Assembly (NCBI GenBank): GCA_028571685.1
Contig: CM053158.1
Span: 61,162,001-61,226,000 of the forward strand
Direction of reading: 5' to 3'
Source: Heterohyrax brucei
Taxonomy: Eukaryota > Chordata > Mammalia > Hyracoidea > Procaviidae
Length of the DNA: 64,000 nucleotides
Numbering within the stretch: the stretch's first letter is position 1; each line of letters opens with the position of its first letter. A model generated the notes under the pieces. The model saw only the letters and a list, made by a program, of their open reading frames with translations, had not been told where the DNA came from and made no database searches. Positions 47,439 through 58,494 of this stretch are shown piece by piece. Position numbers and translations under genes: made by a program.

Positions 47439-47662
47439 AAAAGACGAAGAAAGAAAGCAACATATTTCTTTATTAGGAAAATGTAATGACCCCAAGAGTA
47501 TTATAGTTTTCAAAAAGGAGAATATTTTTATATTATAACCTCACAAATTATTTAGAGTATGTTAAGTATATTAAAAGACACCAGAATTAACAAAATGTGT
47601 AGCAACTCACAAGCCTGAATAAGGCCAAGAAAATGTGAGGGAAGAAAAAGAATTTATATGTC

Positions 47663-48232
47663 ATACCAATGTGCTGACCAAAAGGTCAGCAGTTCAAATC
47701 CTCTAGACACTCCCTGGAAACTCTAAGGGGCACTTCCGCTCTGACCTACAGAATTGCTATGTGTTTTAGTCACCTGGTACTGCTCTAACAGGAAATACCA
47801 TGAGCGGAAGGCTTCACAAAGAGAAATTTTACTGTCACTGGTTAAGCCACAAATCCATTCATGAGTTACAAGTCCATTCAAAAGGAGAAATTATCACAGT
47901 CCAGTAGACTGAGTCCAAGTTCAATGGCAGTATCTCGGCACAGGAACCTCAGGTTCAAAGGACGTGCTCTGCTCTCAGTGCTGCTCTCTCGGTGGTAAAA
48001 GGTTCCCAACTTACTCTGCTCACTTCTCTCCCTTATATCCCACAAGCTTGAGTCCTGCCTCACCAACACAACTGCTGCCTATTCTCCCTCATCACAGAGG
48101 CATGAGTCACAACACAGGGGAGGAATCATACCATATTGGGACAAATCAACACATGCATATTTGGGAGGACACAATGCAATCCATGACACCATGAGCTGGA
48201 ATTAACTCAGGAGCAGTGGGTTTCGACTTATC
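47663..48232 (+). repeat. AfroSINE interrupted by an LTR
   Basis: Left half 47663-47761 ('aaaaggtcagcagttcaaat', 'gacctacagaattgctatg') and right half 48189-48232 ('ccatgagctggaattaactc', 'aggagcagtgggtttcg') are one AfroSINE. The solo LTR lies between them exactly within the 'gctatgagt' motif. Confidence 0.85.
47762..48188 (-). mobile_element. MaLR-like solo LTR, 427 bp
   Basis: On the minus strand it begins TGTCATGGATTGCATTGTGT and ends with 'gtgactaaaaca', so it has TG...CA termini. It is bounded by a 5-base target duplication with one mismatch, ctatg (47757-47761) and ccatg (48189-48193). Related to the LTRs at 48858-49349 and 52864-53337 at both ends, with a divergent middle. No internal viral genes are present; it is a remnant of an old endogenous retrovirus-like element. 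Confidence 0.78.
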
Positions 48233-48451
48233 AAAATGCTGAAAATTTTTATAATAACTCTAACATTAAACATCTCTGCTGAATTCTTAAAATCCAGGAG
48301 CTCCATTATTTTGAATGCATATGTTAAGGTATACAGCATCCTTTTAATCTATAATTATGGCAAACAAAACATGTAACTTCTATTTCAGTGCATACTAACA
48401 AAATGAAATAATTTTAAATGATCCATTTCCCAATGTCTATGTTATTTTATG

Positions 48452-48610
48452 GAGCCCTGGTGGCACAGTGGTTACGAGCTTGGCTGCTAATCAGAAGGAT
48501 GCTTAGTGGAAACCTTCCAGCTGCTTAGTGGAAACCTTTTGAGGCAGTTCTACTCTGAGTTATATGTTTGCTATGACTTGGAAGCAACTCAGTGGCACCC
48601 AACAACAACA
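48452..48610 (+). repeat. AfroSINE, short form, with internal duplication
   Basis: Head 'ggagccctggtggcacagtg', 'gcttggctgctaatcagaag', then 'gcttagtggaaacctt' occurs twice in a row, then 'gaggcagttctactctgag' and the tail 'caacaacaacatg'. Confidence 0.92.
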
Positions 48611-48857
48611 TGTCATTTTAGAAACATTAGTATATTCTTTTCATCATACTTGCAATGGAAAAAGGTATATTATAGTAGCTAAGCTCATCACAGTAACTTA
48701 CAAAGGTATTAGGGTACACAGGAAGGAGAATAAAATATTATGTGCATTTAAGTGAACCCTTCAAATCCACCTTTTACCATTACACAGCTAATGAAAGGCA
48801 TTTGGCATTGAAAGAAAATGTTTGCTTTATATATAGTTTGGTACGTATCTTTAGAAC

Positions 48858-49349
48858 TACCATGGTTTGATTTGTGTTTCTGAAAAAATATGTATAAAAA
48901 CCTGGCCAGGGCAGGATTCCTGGTATTGTCCTCTATGCCTCCTTGTTGGAATTCCTGCCTCTGTGATGTTACTGAGGGAGGATGGGAGGCCATAGTGTTG
49001 TGAGGTAGAACTCAGTGTGTAAGATTGTTCTGTGTCTTGAGGCAGCCTCTTGAGATATAAAGGAAAGAAGCCAGCAGAGAGATTTCAGGACCTCATATCA
49101 CCAAGAAGTTGTGCTGGAAGCTGAGCACATCATTTGGTAAGGACCAGGGTCTTGGTACCTCAGAAGCTCCCAGTCCAGGGGAAGACTCACGATAAGGACC
49201 TTTCTCCAGAGTCAGCAGAAAAAGCCTACCCTGGAGCTGACACCCTGAATTTCAACTTTAGCTTACTGAACTGCGATAAATAAAATTTCTCTTTTTAAAG
49301 CCATCTACTTATGGTATTTCTATTAAAGCAGCACTAGATGACTAGGACA
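48858..49349 (+). mobile_element. MaLR-like solo LTR, ~490 bp
   Basis: Blocks in order: 'tggtttgatttgtgtttctg', 'gattgttctgtgtcttgagg', 'tcttgagatataaaggaaag' (TATA-like), 'gctcccagtccaggggaaga', 'aaggacctttctccagagtc', polyadenylation-type 'aataaaatttctctt', ending 'gcactagatgactaggaca'. Shares all of these with 52864-53337. Solo, no coding part. Confidence 0.8.
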
Positions 49350-49700
49350 AAAACCACATAAAAGGCATTTATAAAACTGAGGTAATATCGAAGGATAGCA
49401 TCACCACTATCATCTACCACAAATCATAAGCCATCTAACAGTCACACAGCTGATGGACATCTGGGGAGGGGAGGGTAAACAGCTCATAAATAGTGTATCA
49501 ATTAAATGATTTATTTGAAGCAGTATTTAAAACTCCTAGACAGCATTTTACTTTTCTACTTAAAAAAATTAATCATTAAAGAGAGACAAAACCAAAAGTA
49601 TCTCACCTTTGGTATTACTCTGACAACACACTGAAAAATAATCTTCTAAATGACAGCTCACATCACCAAATGTTAAGAATGGGTCTGAGGAACTTTTAAA

Positions 49701-49768
<68 letters not shown>

Positions 49769-49799
49769 ACGCGTGTGCGCACACGTGCGCACACACACA
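49701..49799. repeat. 99-bp uninterrupted alternating purine-pyrimidine tract
   Basis: Starts ATGTGTGTG..., about 30 GT units, then 'gcgcacgcgtgtgcgcacac' and 'gtgcgcacacacaca'. Alternation of purine and pyrimidine is unbroken over the whole span, and the GC-rich core is locally palindromic. This is a strong candidate for Z-DNA or cruciform formation. It explains the His-Thr repeat frame on the minus strand, which is not a gene. Confidence 0.95.
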
Positions 49800-51400
49800 G
49801 GCACACTAGATTCTGAAATAAAAAATCTTTGAAGACAAATCTGTTAATACAAAGCAGAAAAGAATCACCAAAATTTCAGAGACTAAAGTTAATGTTGTTA
49901 TGAAACAGTAACGGGAAGCTTATGGATATTCTAAATCTCATGCAATTAAATATCAACTATTCTGCATCAACCATGGCAATAACTGTAGGCTAGGTATTCT
50001 AAGAAATATCAAATATGAAGAACAGGTGTACTATACTCAAATCTGTTTTCTAAATTCACCATTTTCTTTCTTCCTATTAGTCAGCTAGGATTTCCCTACA
50101 ATGCAGTAGTGAGTACCAAAGACAACAGATGTAGGCGGTCCAATATCTGTTTAAAAGGAGTACCAGAAAGAGAGAAAATAAGGAAGAATGGTCAGTAAAA
50201 TTATAGTGGGGGGAAAAAAAACAGTCTGGAAATTTGCCAATAAGAGCTTCTGCTTATTAAGCACAATTTTCACTTAACAGATAAGAGACCTGAAATACAA
50301 TGGATCATTACCTCTACTCCATAGATCTATGTATACCTAAAAAGCATTCTCATTCTCTGGAATATTGCCTCCCTAAATTGAAAACGCCAATTTCAGAGTA
50401 AAATGTCCTACTAATTGGCAAAAATTTTAACTAACAAGGATAAACAGAACATTATCAGAGTCTCAAAGAAAGAAAACTGGTCATTTACAATGAACTGAAG
50501 ACAGATAGGCATCACTTCTTGTTAGCAATACTGAAGGTAAAAACAAAACTGAGCAACAGTTTCCACGGTCTAAGCAAAAATACGAAACTAAATTCTAAGT
50601 TAACATTCAAGTACACAAACAATAAATGTAAATGAGTTAAACTATACAAAGAAAAAACTCTCAAAATGGACAAAATATACTTCATGACACACACACAATA
50701 TATATAATGCACGTATTCAGAGAAAATGTGGTACACAGAGGAAAAAAATGTATCTTTAAAAACATACAACTCTAAGACCAAAGAATACCAATAAATGAAG
50801 GCAGATTTAAAGGTTGAAGCCAGTAAGAATCAATACATAATGTATAAGTTCAGCTATTTATAATCCAAACTAAGGTTGTGTTGAAGAAAAATGTTATTAA
50901 TGTGATTCAGGTGTTTAAGTCTCTATCACAACAAAATTGCTTTAGAAAGTATGCCTAATAAGAACCAACCTATCAGATCATTTTGCATATGACCTGGTAT
51001 TAAGTACCTTAATTATTTTATTGTTACTGTCTGGTACTTTTCATTGCTCTGTGTGCCTTGGCTATATGCTATTAAACATACATTTCTTACATAAACCTCT
51101 ATTAAAAAATATTACATAACATTATAAAATCAAAGTAACAGAGATCACCAAGAAAATGATTTTTTTTCTGCCAGTATCCTTCCTTTCTGATCCATCATTC
51201 TCACTGTAACACTAATGAGGAAACCCTGATACTCTGTGGATGAGTTACAAACACTTCATATGGCTTACAATGTTTCCTTACCTATCCCCCAAACTCCTTA
51301 AAGACACAAAATACCAAAGCTTCCTCCAAAAGAAAACTGTTACCAGTACATATGTGTGTGCATATATGTGTAAATGTATAAAAATGTTACATATACTTTA
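49800..51400. other. Intron 6 stretch, nothing recognised
   Basis: 1.6 kb of AT-rich sequence. I see no repeat or exon that I can name. Confidence 0.4.
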
Positions 51401-52348
51401 ATATAAGTTTACTTTCATAAATATACTGCAACTTCAGGCTCAGATGGCTTCAATGGTCAAGTTCTCCATTTAATGAAACAATACCACGATTACATGAACT
51501 CTTACAAATTGTGCCACCTTATGTTTTCATTTATGAGGACAATATTACAGTGACACTAAAACAAGGAAAACAAAGTATAAGAAAATAAACTACAAATCAG
51601 TATGTTCTAGACACAAAGATGAAAATCCCTAACACAACATTAAGTAACAGAATCCAGATACAATAAAAAGGAGTAACATATCACAATCAACTGAGCTGTG
51701 TCTTCAAAATTCAAGGATATTTTAACATTCAAAAAGATAATGCAACATACCTTATTAATGGACCAAATATGTAAACATGTATATGTATGAATGCTCTCAG
51801 CAGACACAGAAAAAACATTTTAAATCAAAATTTTCAATAAAATAGGACTAGAAGAGAAACTCCAAAACCTGATAAAAGAGTATCTATTAATTAACATATG
51901 TGAACACTGCTGAAAGGACAAATGTTTCATTACCTATATATTTAGCATACTTATTCTCTCTCTCTCCTTCCCCACCCCCCACATACATACATGCATCTAC
52001 CAAGAAACTACAGATAACACCATTCCTAAGGGTCAAACATTAAATGTCTTCCCATTTTGGTGAGGAATAAAACAAGGATGTCCACTCTCATCACACTGCT
52101 TCAAACTTTTAACTGGAGGATCTAGGGAGCACAATCAAAACAAACAAAAAGAAATAAACAGCATAATAATTGAAAGTAAAACTGTATTTGTAGAACGCTA
52201 TGATCATCTAAAATAAAGAATCCTACAAACTCAGGAAAAAGTTACTAAAACTAGTGAGTTTACCAAGATTGCAGGATACAATGACAATGTATAAAAATTA
52301 ATTGTATTATATATTAGAAAACAATAATCGGAAATTGACATTAGGATT

Positions 52349-52378
52349 GCCAAGCCAAGTGCCGTCGAGTCAGATCCA
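52349..52378 (-). repeat. 30-bp AfroSINE 3' end insertion with target duplication
   Basis: The insert 'gccaagccaagtgccgtcga' + 'gtcagatcca' is the last 30 bases of an AfroSINE. It is flanked by perfect 11-base direct repeats ACATTAGGATT at 52338-52348 and 52379-52389. Confidence 0.88.
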
Positions 52379-52469
52379 ACATTAGGATTACAGTTATCAT
52401 TTATGATAGCTGTAAATCCTAAAATGCATGGAAAAAATGTTCAATATCTGTAAGACCTATATACTATTA

Positions 52470-52626
52470 GCAGCCCTGGTGGTACAGTGGTTAAAGGGTC
52501 AAACACTAACCAAAAGGTCAGCAGATCAAATCCACTAGCTGCTCCTTGGAAACCGAATGGAGGCAGTTCTACTCTCTCCTATATGGTCGTTACGACTCAG
52601 AATTGATTTAATGGCAACAAGTTTGT
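52470..52626 (+). repeat. AfroSINE, short form, inside L1
   Basis: 'gcagccctggtggtacagtg', 'aaggtcagcagatcaaatcc', 'ggtcgttacgactcagaatt', 'gatttaatggcaacaagttt'. Confidence 0.93.
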
Positions 52627-52863
52627 TTGGAATACTATTAACTACAAAATACCACTTAGAAAAATTTAAAGAAACTATAAATAAATGGAGATACATACAG
52701 TCCTGGTAAATTGTACGATACAGTATACTTAAAATTTAACTCCCAAGTGATCTGTATCTTTGATGTAATTCCAAGCAAAATCTCAGTGAAGTTTTTCCCC
52801 CCCGTCCTAAACTGTCAAAGTGATTCTAAATTAATTTGGAAATGCAAAGACTCTGAGAGCAGC

Positions 52864-53337
52864 TGTCATGTGTTGGACTGTGTTCTCCCTAAAATACATG
52901 TACAAATTTGGCTAGGCCACAATTCCTGGTATTGTGTATGCTGTAAATCCTGCCTCTGGGATGTTAGTGAGGGAGGACGCAATTCTGTCTGTAGGGTGAT
53001 TCAGAGTGTAAGATTGTTTTATGCCTTGAGGCAGTCTCTTAAGACATGAAGGAAAAAACGAGAGAGATTTCAGAACTTCATACTATCAAGAAAGGAATAC
53101 TGGGATGTGAGCACATCCTTCCAACTTGAGGTTTCTGGGTCAAGATGCTCCCTAACCAAAGACTGATGTAACACAAGGACCTTCCTCCAGAGTCAACAAA
53201 GAGAGAAGTCCTTCCACTGGAGTGGACAGCCTGAATTAAGACTTGTAGCCTACGGGACTGTATAAGAATAAACTTTTCTTTGCTAAAGCCATCCACTTGT
53301 GGCATTTGTATTAAAGCAGGATTAGATGACTAAAACA
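52864..53337 (+). mobile_element. MaLR-like solo LTR, 474 bp, inside L1
   Basis: TG...CA ends (TGTCATGTGTTGGACTGTGT ... 'gatgactaaaaca') with a 5-base target duplication carrying one mismatch: gcagc (52859-52863) and gtagc (53338-53342). Same family as 48858-49349. Polyadenylation-type 'aataaacttttctttg' near the end. Solo remnant. Confidence 0.85.
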
Positions 53338-53417
53338 GTAGCCAAAGCAAATTTAAAAAACAACAACAATTTGGTGAATTCACACTATCTGATTTTAAAA
53401 TTACTATTAAGTTATTG

Positions 53418-53710
53418 TAAGCAGAATAATGACGCCACAAAGACGTCCATAATCCAACTGCAACCTGTGACTATGTTACCTCATATGACAAAAGACACTT
53501 TTCAGACATGACAAAGGGTAAGGCCCTTAAAATAGGTATATTAACCTAGATTATTCAGGTGGATTACATTTGATTAAATAATTCCTCAAAAGTAGAGAAC
53601 ATTTTCTAGTTGTAATCATAAAAGAGAGCTGATGATGAAAGAAGAGTAAATGACACACAATATTGCTGGCTTTGAACATGAAGAATGGGCCTATAAGCTA
53701 ACAAGTCATA
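53418..53710 (+). mobile_element. MLT1/MaLR-like LTR 5' part
   Basis: 'taagcagaataatgacgcca', 'caacctgtgactatgttacc', 'gggtaaggcccttaaaatag' resemble the start of an old MaLR-class LTR. The 3' half is absent. Diverged. Confidence 0.5.
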
Positions 53711-53889
53711 CAGTAGGTGAAAATATTTACAAAAATCTTAATAAACAAGTTCTATAAATAATATATAACCTTCCAACTCAATTATAAAACAACAAAATTT
53801 AGAAAAAATGGTGGCACAACAGATTGAAACAGGTGCTTCATCCAAGATACATGAATGGGAAATTAGTATATAAAAATATCTTCAGTAAC

Positions 53890-56240
53890 ATTCCACATTC
53901 CGATTACCAGCTTCTGGAGTGTGAAACTGATCAAACATGCAACCAGGATGCATTGAAAATTACCAGTGATTGCAACGCAAAAGTTGGAAACAAAGAAGAA
54001 GAATTGATTGGTAGTTGCAAAATATGAGCTTGGCAATAGGAATAATGCCAGAGATCGTGTGACAGAATTTTGTACGACTAACAACTTTTCATTGCAAATC
54101 TTTTTAAACCAACACAAATGGTGACTGTACACACAGATCTTACCAGATGGAATACACAGGAACCAAACTGACTACATCTGTGGAAAAGGGCAATGGAAAA
54201 GCTCCACGTCAGCAAGACCAGGTCCTGACTGTGGCAGCTCATATGTACATTCAAGTTGAAACTTAAGAAAATTAGAAAAAGTTCATGAGAGCCAAAGTAA
54301 GACCTTGAGTATGACCTGAGTTTAAAGACTATCTCAACAACAAATCTGACGTGCTGAGCAGTGAAGACCAAAGACTAGGTGCACTGTCAAATTACATCAA
54401 AGACATCATCCATGAAGAGAACAAGACATCATTTAAAAAACAGGAAAGAAAGAAAAGACCAAATTGGATATCAGAAGAGACTCCAAAACTTGCTCTTGAA
54501 CATCAAACAGATAAAGCAAAAGGAAGAATGGCGAAGTAAAACACCCAAACAGGAGATTTCAAAGAGTAGATCGAGAAGACTAAAGAATTATAATGACACG
54601 TGCAAAGAGCTGCAAATGGAAAACCAGAAGGTAAGAATATGTTCTACATTTGTCAAGCTGAAAGAACTGACGAAAAATTCAAGTCTCACGTTGCAACTTG
54701 AAGAGGTACTACATGATCAGGAACTGTTGGTACTGAAGGAAGAAGTCAAAGCTGCAGTGAAGGCAGTGGCAAAAAACCAACCTCCAGGAATTGATGGAGT
54801 ATCAGTTGAGACAGTTCAACAGATACAGTGCTAGAAGTGCTCACTCATTTAGGCTAAGAAATCCAGAGGACAGCTGCCTGGTCAACTAACTGCAAGAGAT
54901 CCATATTTACGTCCACTCCAAAGAAAGGTGATCCAACCAAATGTGGAAGTTACTGAACAATATCATTAATGTCACACACACAAGTAAAACTTTGCTCAAG
55001 ATCATTCAAAAGTGACTACAATAGTATGTTGACAAGAAACTATCAGAAATTCAAGCTGGATTCAGAAAAGGACATCTGCTGATGTCAGATGGATCTTGGC
55101 TGAGAGCAGAGAATACCAGGAAAATGTTTATCCTGTGTTTCACTGACTACACAAAGGTATTTGACTGTGTGAATTCTAATAACTAATGGCTAACACTGAA
55201 GAGAATGGAAATTTCAGAACACCTAATTGTGCTCTTAAGGAATCTGTACATGGATCAAGAGGCAGTCACGCAAACAGAACAAGGGGACACTGCATGGTTT
55301 AAAGTCAGGAAAGATGTGAGTCAGGGTTCTATCCTTTCACCATGCCTTTTCAATCTGTATGCTGAGCAAATACTTCAAGAAGCAGGGTTATATGAAGAAG
55401 AATGAGGCATTAGGATTGGAAGACAACTCATTAACAACTTGCGTTAAGGAGATGACACCACTTTACTTGCTGGAAATGACGAAGATCTGAAATACTCTCT
55501 GATGAAGATCAAGGACCACAGCATTCAGTATGGATTGTACCTCAATATCACGAAAACAAAAATCCTTACAACTGGACCAGTAGGCAACACTGTCATAAAT
55601 GGAGAAAGTATTAAAGTTGTCAAGGATTTCATTTTACTTGGGTCCACAACCAACATCCATGAAAGCAGCACTCAAGAAATCAAAAGACACATTGCACTGG
55701 GAAAATCTGCTGCAAAGGATCTCCTTACAAAGTATTGAAAAGTAAAGAAGCCACCTTGAGGCATAAAGTGTACCTAGCCCAAGCCACATTATTTTCAGTC
55801 GCATCATATGCCTGTGAAAGGTGGACAATGTACAAGGTAGAGAGAGGACAAACTGATGCGTTTGAATTGTGGTGTTGGAGAACAATGCTGAAGGTACCAC
55901 AGACCACCCAAAGAAAAAACAGATCTATTCTGGAAGATGCACAACCAGAGTGCTCCTTGGGAGCAAAGATGGCAAGACTGCATCTTACATACTTTGGACA
56001 TGTTGTCAGGAAGAATCAGTCCCTGGAGAAGAACATCATGCTCGGCAGAGTCGAGGGCCAGCAAAAAAAAGGAAGACCCTTGAGGAGATGGACTGACACA
56101 GTGGCCACAACAATAAGCTAAAGCATAAAAACAACTACGGACATAGTGCATGCAAGACTGGGTAGCATTTTGCTCTGTTGTTCATAGGACTGCTATGCTT
56201 CAGAACCAACTCAATGACACATAACAACAACAACACTGGT
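53890..56240 (+). mobile_element. RTE-type LINE, 5'-truncated, RT motifs recognisable
   Basis: About 2.35 kb on the plus strand. It starts inside the endonuclease (C-terminal part), then linker 'WISEETPKLALEHQTDKAKG', then RT: 'KEEVKAAVKAVAKNQPPGID', 'EIQAGFRKGHL'-type block, 'LFNLYAEQILQEAG', 'INGESIKVVKDFILLGS' and a C-terminal part with 'LWCWRTMLKVPQTTQRKN'. The YxDD active-site box at 55439-55456 reads stop-Gly-Asp-Asp, so the Tyr position and the frame are lost. It ends in 'cacataacaacaacaacact'. Several long frames remain, but it is inactive. AfroSINEs end in the same AAC-repeat tail, which fits RTE-driven mobilisation (inference). Confidence 0.87.
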
Positions 56241-56391
56241 GGGTATATTTTAACACTTTAAGTAAAATGTAAGAACTTTACCTCTCTTTATGTTCCTTTA
56301 CCCCTCCCTCACTTATAATGTAGTTTTCTTGAGTACTTTCTTTATTTACATATAGAGAAAATGAAAGAGAATTTCATCAGATAATGTAATA

Positions 56392-56918
56392 AGAGGACTG
56401 CCAATTACGTTGGTGAACTCATCCTAGATAAAGTGCTATGTACCTTATTGCAGAGTATCACTACAGTCACCTACAAAGTACTCCACTTTGGAAGCTATGC
56501 ACCAATACCAGTGCCTGGTCCACCCTTCATAGCAATTTTGGAACTCTTTTTCTGAAATGGCCATCAGAGCTGTCATCATACTACCCTTCATGTCCTGAAT
56601 GTCATGCAAATGTCTTCATTTCAATATCGTTTATCTTTGAGTAAAGAAAAAAGTCACTGGGGGCCAGATCAATGAGTAGTGAGGGTGTTCCAATACAGTT
56701 ATTTGTTTACTGGCTGAAAACTTCCTCACAGACAGCTGTACAATCAAGTTTGCAAGAGCTATTTCAGAAAGAGTTCGAAAATTGGTTTGAAGGGTGGACT
56801 AGCTACAAGTATGAGCGCATAGCTTCCCAAAGGGAGTACTTCCAAGGTGACGGTATGTAGCAGTGAGGTATGCAGCAGTTAGAACAATTAAGTTCACAGA
56901 CTAAATTGTCACACCTCA
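56392..56918 (-). mobile_element. Foldback mariner-derived element, copy 3 (527 bp)
   Basis: Opposite orientation to copies 1 and 2. Left flank TA (56390-56391), right flank TG (56919-56920), i.e. a TA site with one change. Right end 'aattgtcacacctca'. The minus strand through 56560-56700 reads 'DLAPSDFFLYSKI' after one frame shift, the best-kept version of the mariner YSPDLAPxDFFLF box in the window, with the Asp intact. The arms again repeat 'gttccaaaatt'/'aattttggaac', 'gcttcccaaa' and 'aggtga' blocks in inverted order. Confidence 0.8.
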
Positions 56919-57019
56919 TGATTTTTGTTTCAATCATTAAACATTATTCAGAAAAGTAAAGCCTATTTGTACCATTTCCGTTGTTCACTGTGCATAATTA
57001 ATATTCCAGGATTTCTTTT

Positions 57020-57670
57020 ACCAAACTTTCATCATTTTTTTTTTTAAGTAAGAACTTTTCTAACCACTGTCTTACAATACTTGTGGCTGGTACCTAATTT
57101 TTAATTCTTTAATCTGAGAATTTCTTGATTTTCCTTTTATTCCAAAAGTACATTTTTGTTGGGTATAGAATTCTAGGTGAACAGTTCTTTCAGTACTTGA
57201 TATATGCTACATGCCGGTTTCCTCTGGCATCCGCGCCTTCTGATAAGAAATCTCTTGTCATTTGAACTATTTTTCTCCCTGTGACTTATGGATCGATTCT
57301 GTTCTCTGAAAATTTTTCATTGTCTTCAATTTTAACAAGTTTGAGTATAGTGTGTCAGCGTGGATCTGTTTGTGTTTATCCTTCTTGGAGATTTATTCAA
57401 TTTCTTGAATCTGTTGATTTATGTTTTTTGCTAAATTAGGAGGGATTTCCAGCCAATTTTTTTTTTTTTAAAAAAAGAAAAATTCGGCTGATTATCTTTC
57501 TTTTTTCTTTCCTTCTGAGACTGTAATGGAGACTGCTACATCTTTTGTTAGTGTTTCAAAAGTCCCTAGGGCTCTGTTTGTTTATTTAGTCTTTTTTCTC
57601 TCTGTTACTCATAGTGTGTAACTTCTTCATTCCATTTTTGAGTATATCCAGTGACTGCATCACTTTTTAC
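57020..57670 (-). mobile_element. Old L1 fragment, antisense
   Basis: 'ttgttgggtatagaattcta', 'cttctgataagaaatctctt', 'gtttgagtatagtgtgtcag', 'tccttcttggagatttattc' match the antisense of an internal part of old L1s. No frame survives. Confidence 0.65.
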
Positions 57671-57679
57671 ATTTAAATT

Positions 57680-57990
57680 TTCCACTTAGCATGAATTGGT
57701 CTCAACCCACTTGGAGCAAAGGAAAATAAGCAACATCAAAGACATAAGGAAGATATGATCCCAAAAGACACAGACTACATCAGCATAAGACCAGAAAAAC
57801 CAGATGGTGCTCAGCTACCACTAATGACTGCCCTGACAACAAACACAACAGTCCCTGACAAAGTGGGAGAAAAATGGGGTGCAGAACTTGCACTGTATTA
57901 AAAAGGACCAGACTTGATGGTCCAATAGACCTAGAATACATGGCTCCGAGACTCTTGGTGAGCCTAGTATTGAAACCATTCCTGAAGCCA
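57680..57990 (+). mobile_element. L1 3' UTR fragment
   Basis: 'accagatggtgctcagctac', 'cactaatgactgccctgaca', 'aaaaaggaccagacttgatg' repeat the 3' UTR seen at 16.87-17.07 kb. Truncated. Confidence 0.65.
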
Positions 57991-58049
57991 ACTATTCAGA
58001 CAAGGATTGAACTGGACTATAATAAGACATAAAATGATACTGGTGAAGA

Positions 58050-58490
58050 GTATGTTGAACATTTTGGATGATAGTTTGTAGATACTGCATTCTGTTACTG
58101 GTTTTGAGCTGTTAACACGGCATCCAGCTTTTGAAAACATCTCCACCTTTTTTTTGACAGCTCAACTGTTACTTCCTTTGAACAGTGCAGATTCTCCTTT
58201 AAGAGGTAAAAAATTCTCCATTTTCAGGGGTAAAAAATAATCTGAAATGAGTTTTATTCATATTTGGGAGGCTCTCCTTCCATGGGATGCCCAGTTTTTG
58301 AGAAGTTCCCTTATTTTCAATTCTTTTTATAGCAATCTTAAACTCAGCTGCCTGTGTTCTCAAGTCTATAAGAGATTTAGTCTGATGTTTGGTACCAGTC
58401 TTCTGATTCATCCAGTTTTGAAAATTTCCCATTAAATTCTGTTCCAATCATACATTTTGAATACAATGTAATCCATTCTTCCTAAGTTAC
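58050..58490 (-). other. Unclassified stretch with an 82-residue frame
   Basis: The minus-strand frame 58199-58447 begins MEQNLMGNFQNWMNQKTGTK. Its composition and the surrounding L1 debris suggest a decayed L1 or retroelement part, but I do not recognise it. Confidence 0.35.
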
Positions 58491-58494
58491 TATT

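Larger units (their letters stand above)
51400..53415 (+). mobile_element. L1 ORF2 fragment with three later insertions
   Basis: L1 RT-region text in order: 'ttcaggctcagatggcttca', 'gaggaataaaacaaggatgt', 'ccactctcatcacactgctt', 'gattgcaggatacaatgaca', 'tgtaattccaagcaaaatct', and after the LTR 'gtagccaaagcaaatttaaa' and 'ttcacactatctgattttaa'. Interrupted by a 30-bp AfroSINE piece (52349), an AfroSINE (52470) and an LTR (52864). No intact frame. Antisense to KMT2C. Confidence 0.82.

Noticed and set aside
49569-49796. Minus-strand frame ending near a donor-like AAAG|GTGAGA, as a possible extra KMT2C exon
   Set aside because: The frame is mostly the GT microsatellite translated as His-Thr. The short remainder matches nothing that I recall between the human exons, and no convincing acceptor precedes it.
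54351-56121. Functional reverse-transcriptase gene
   Set aside because: Multiple stops and frame shifts, and the YxDD box has a stop in place of Tyr; it is a decayed RTE LINE.
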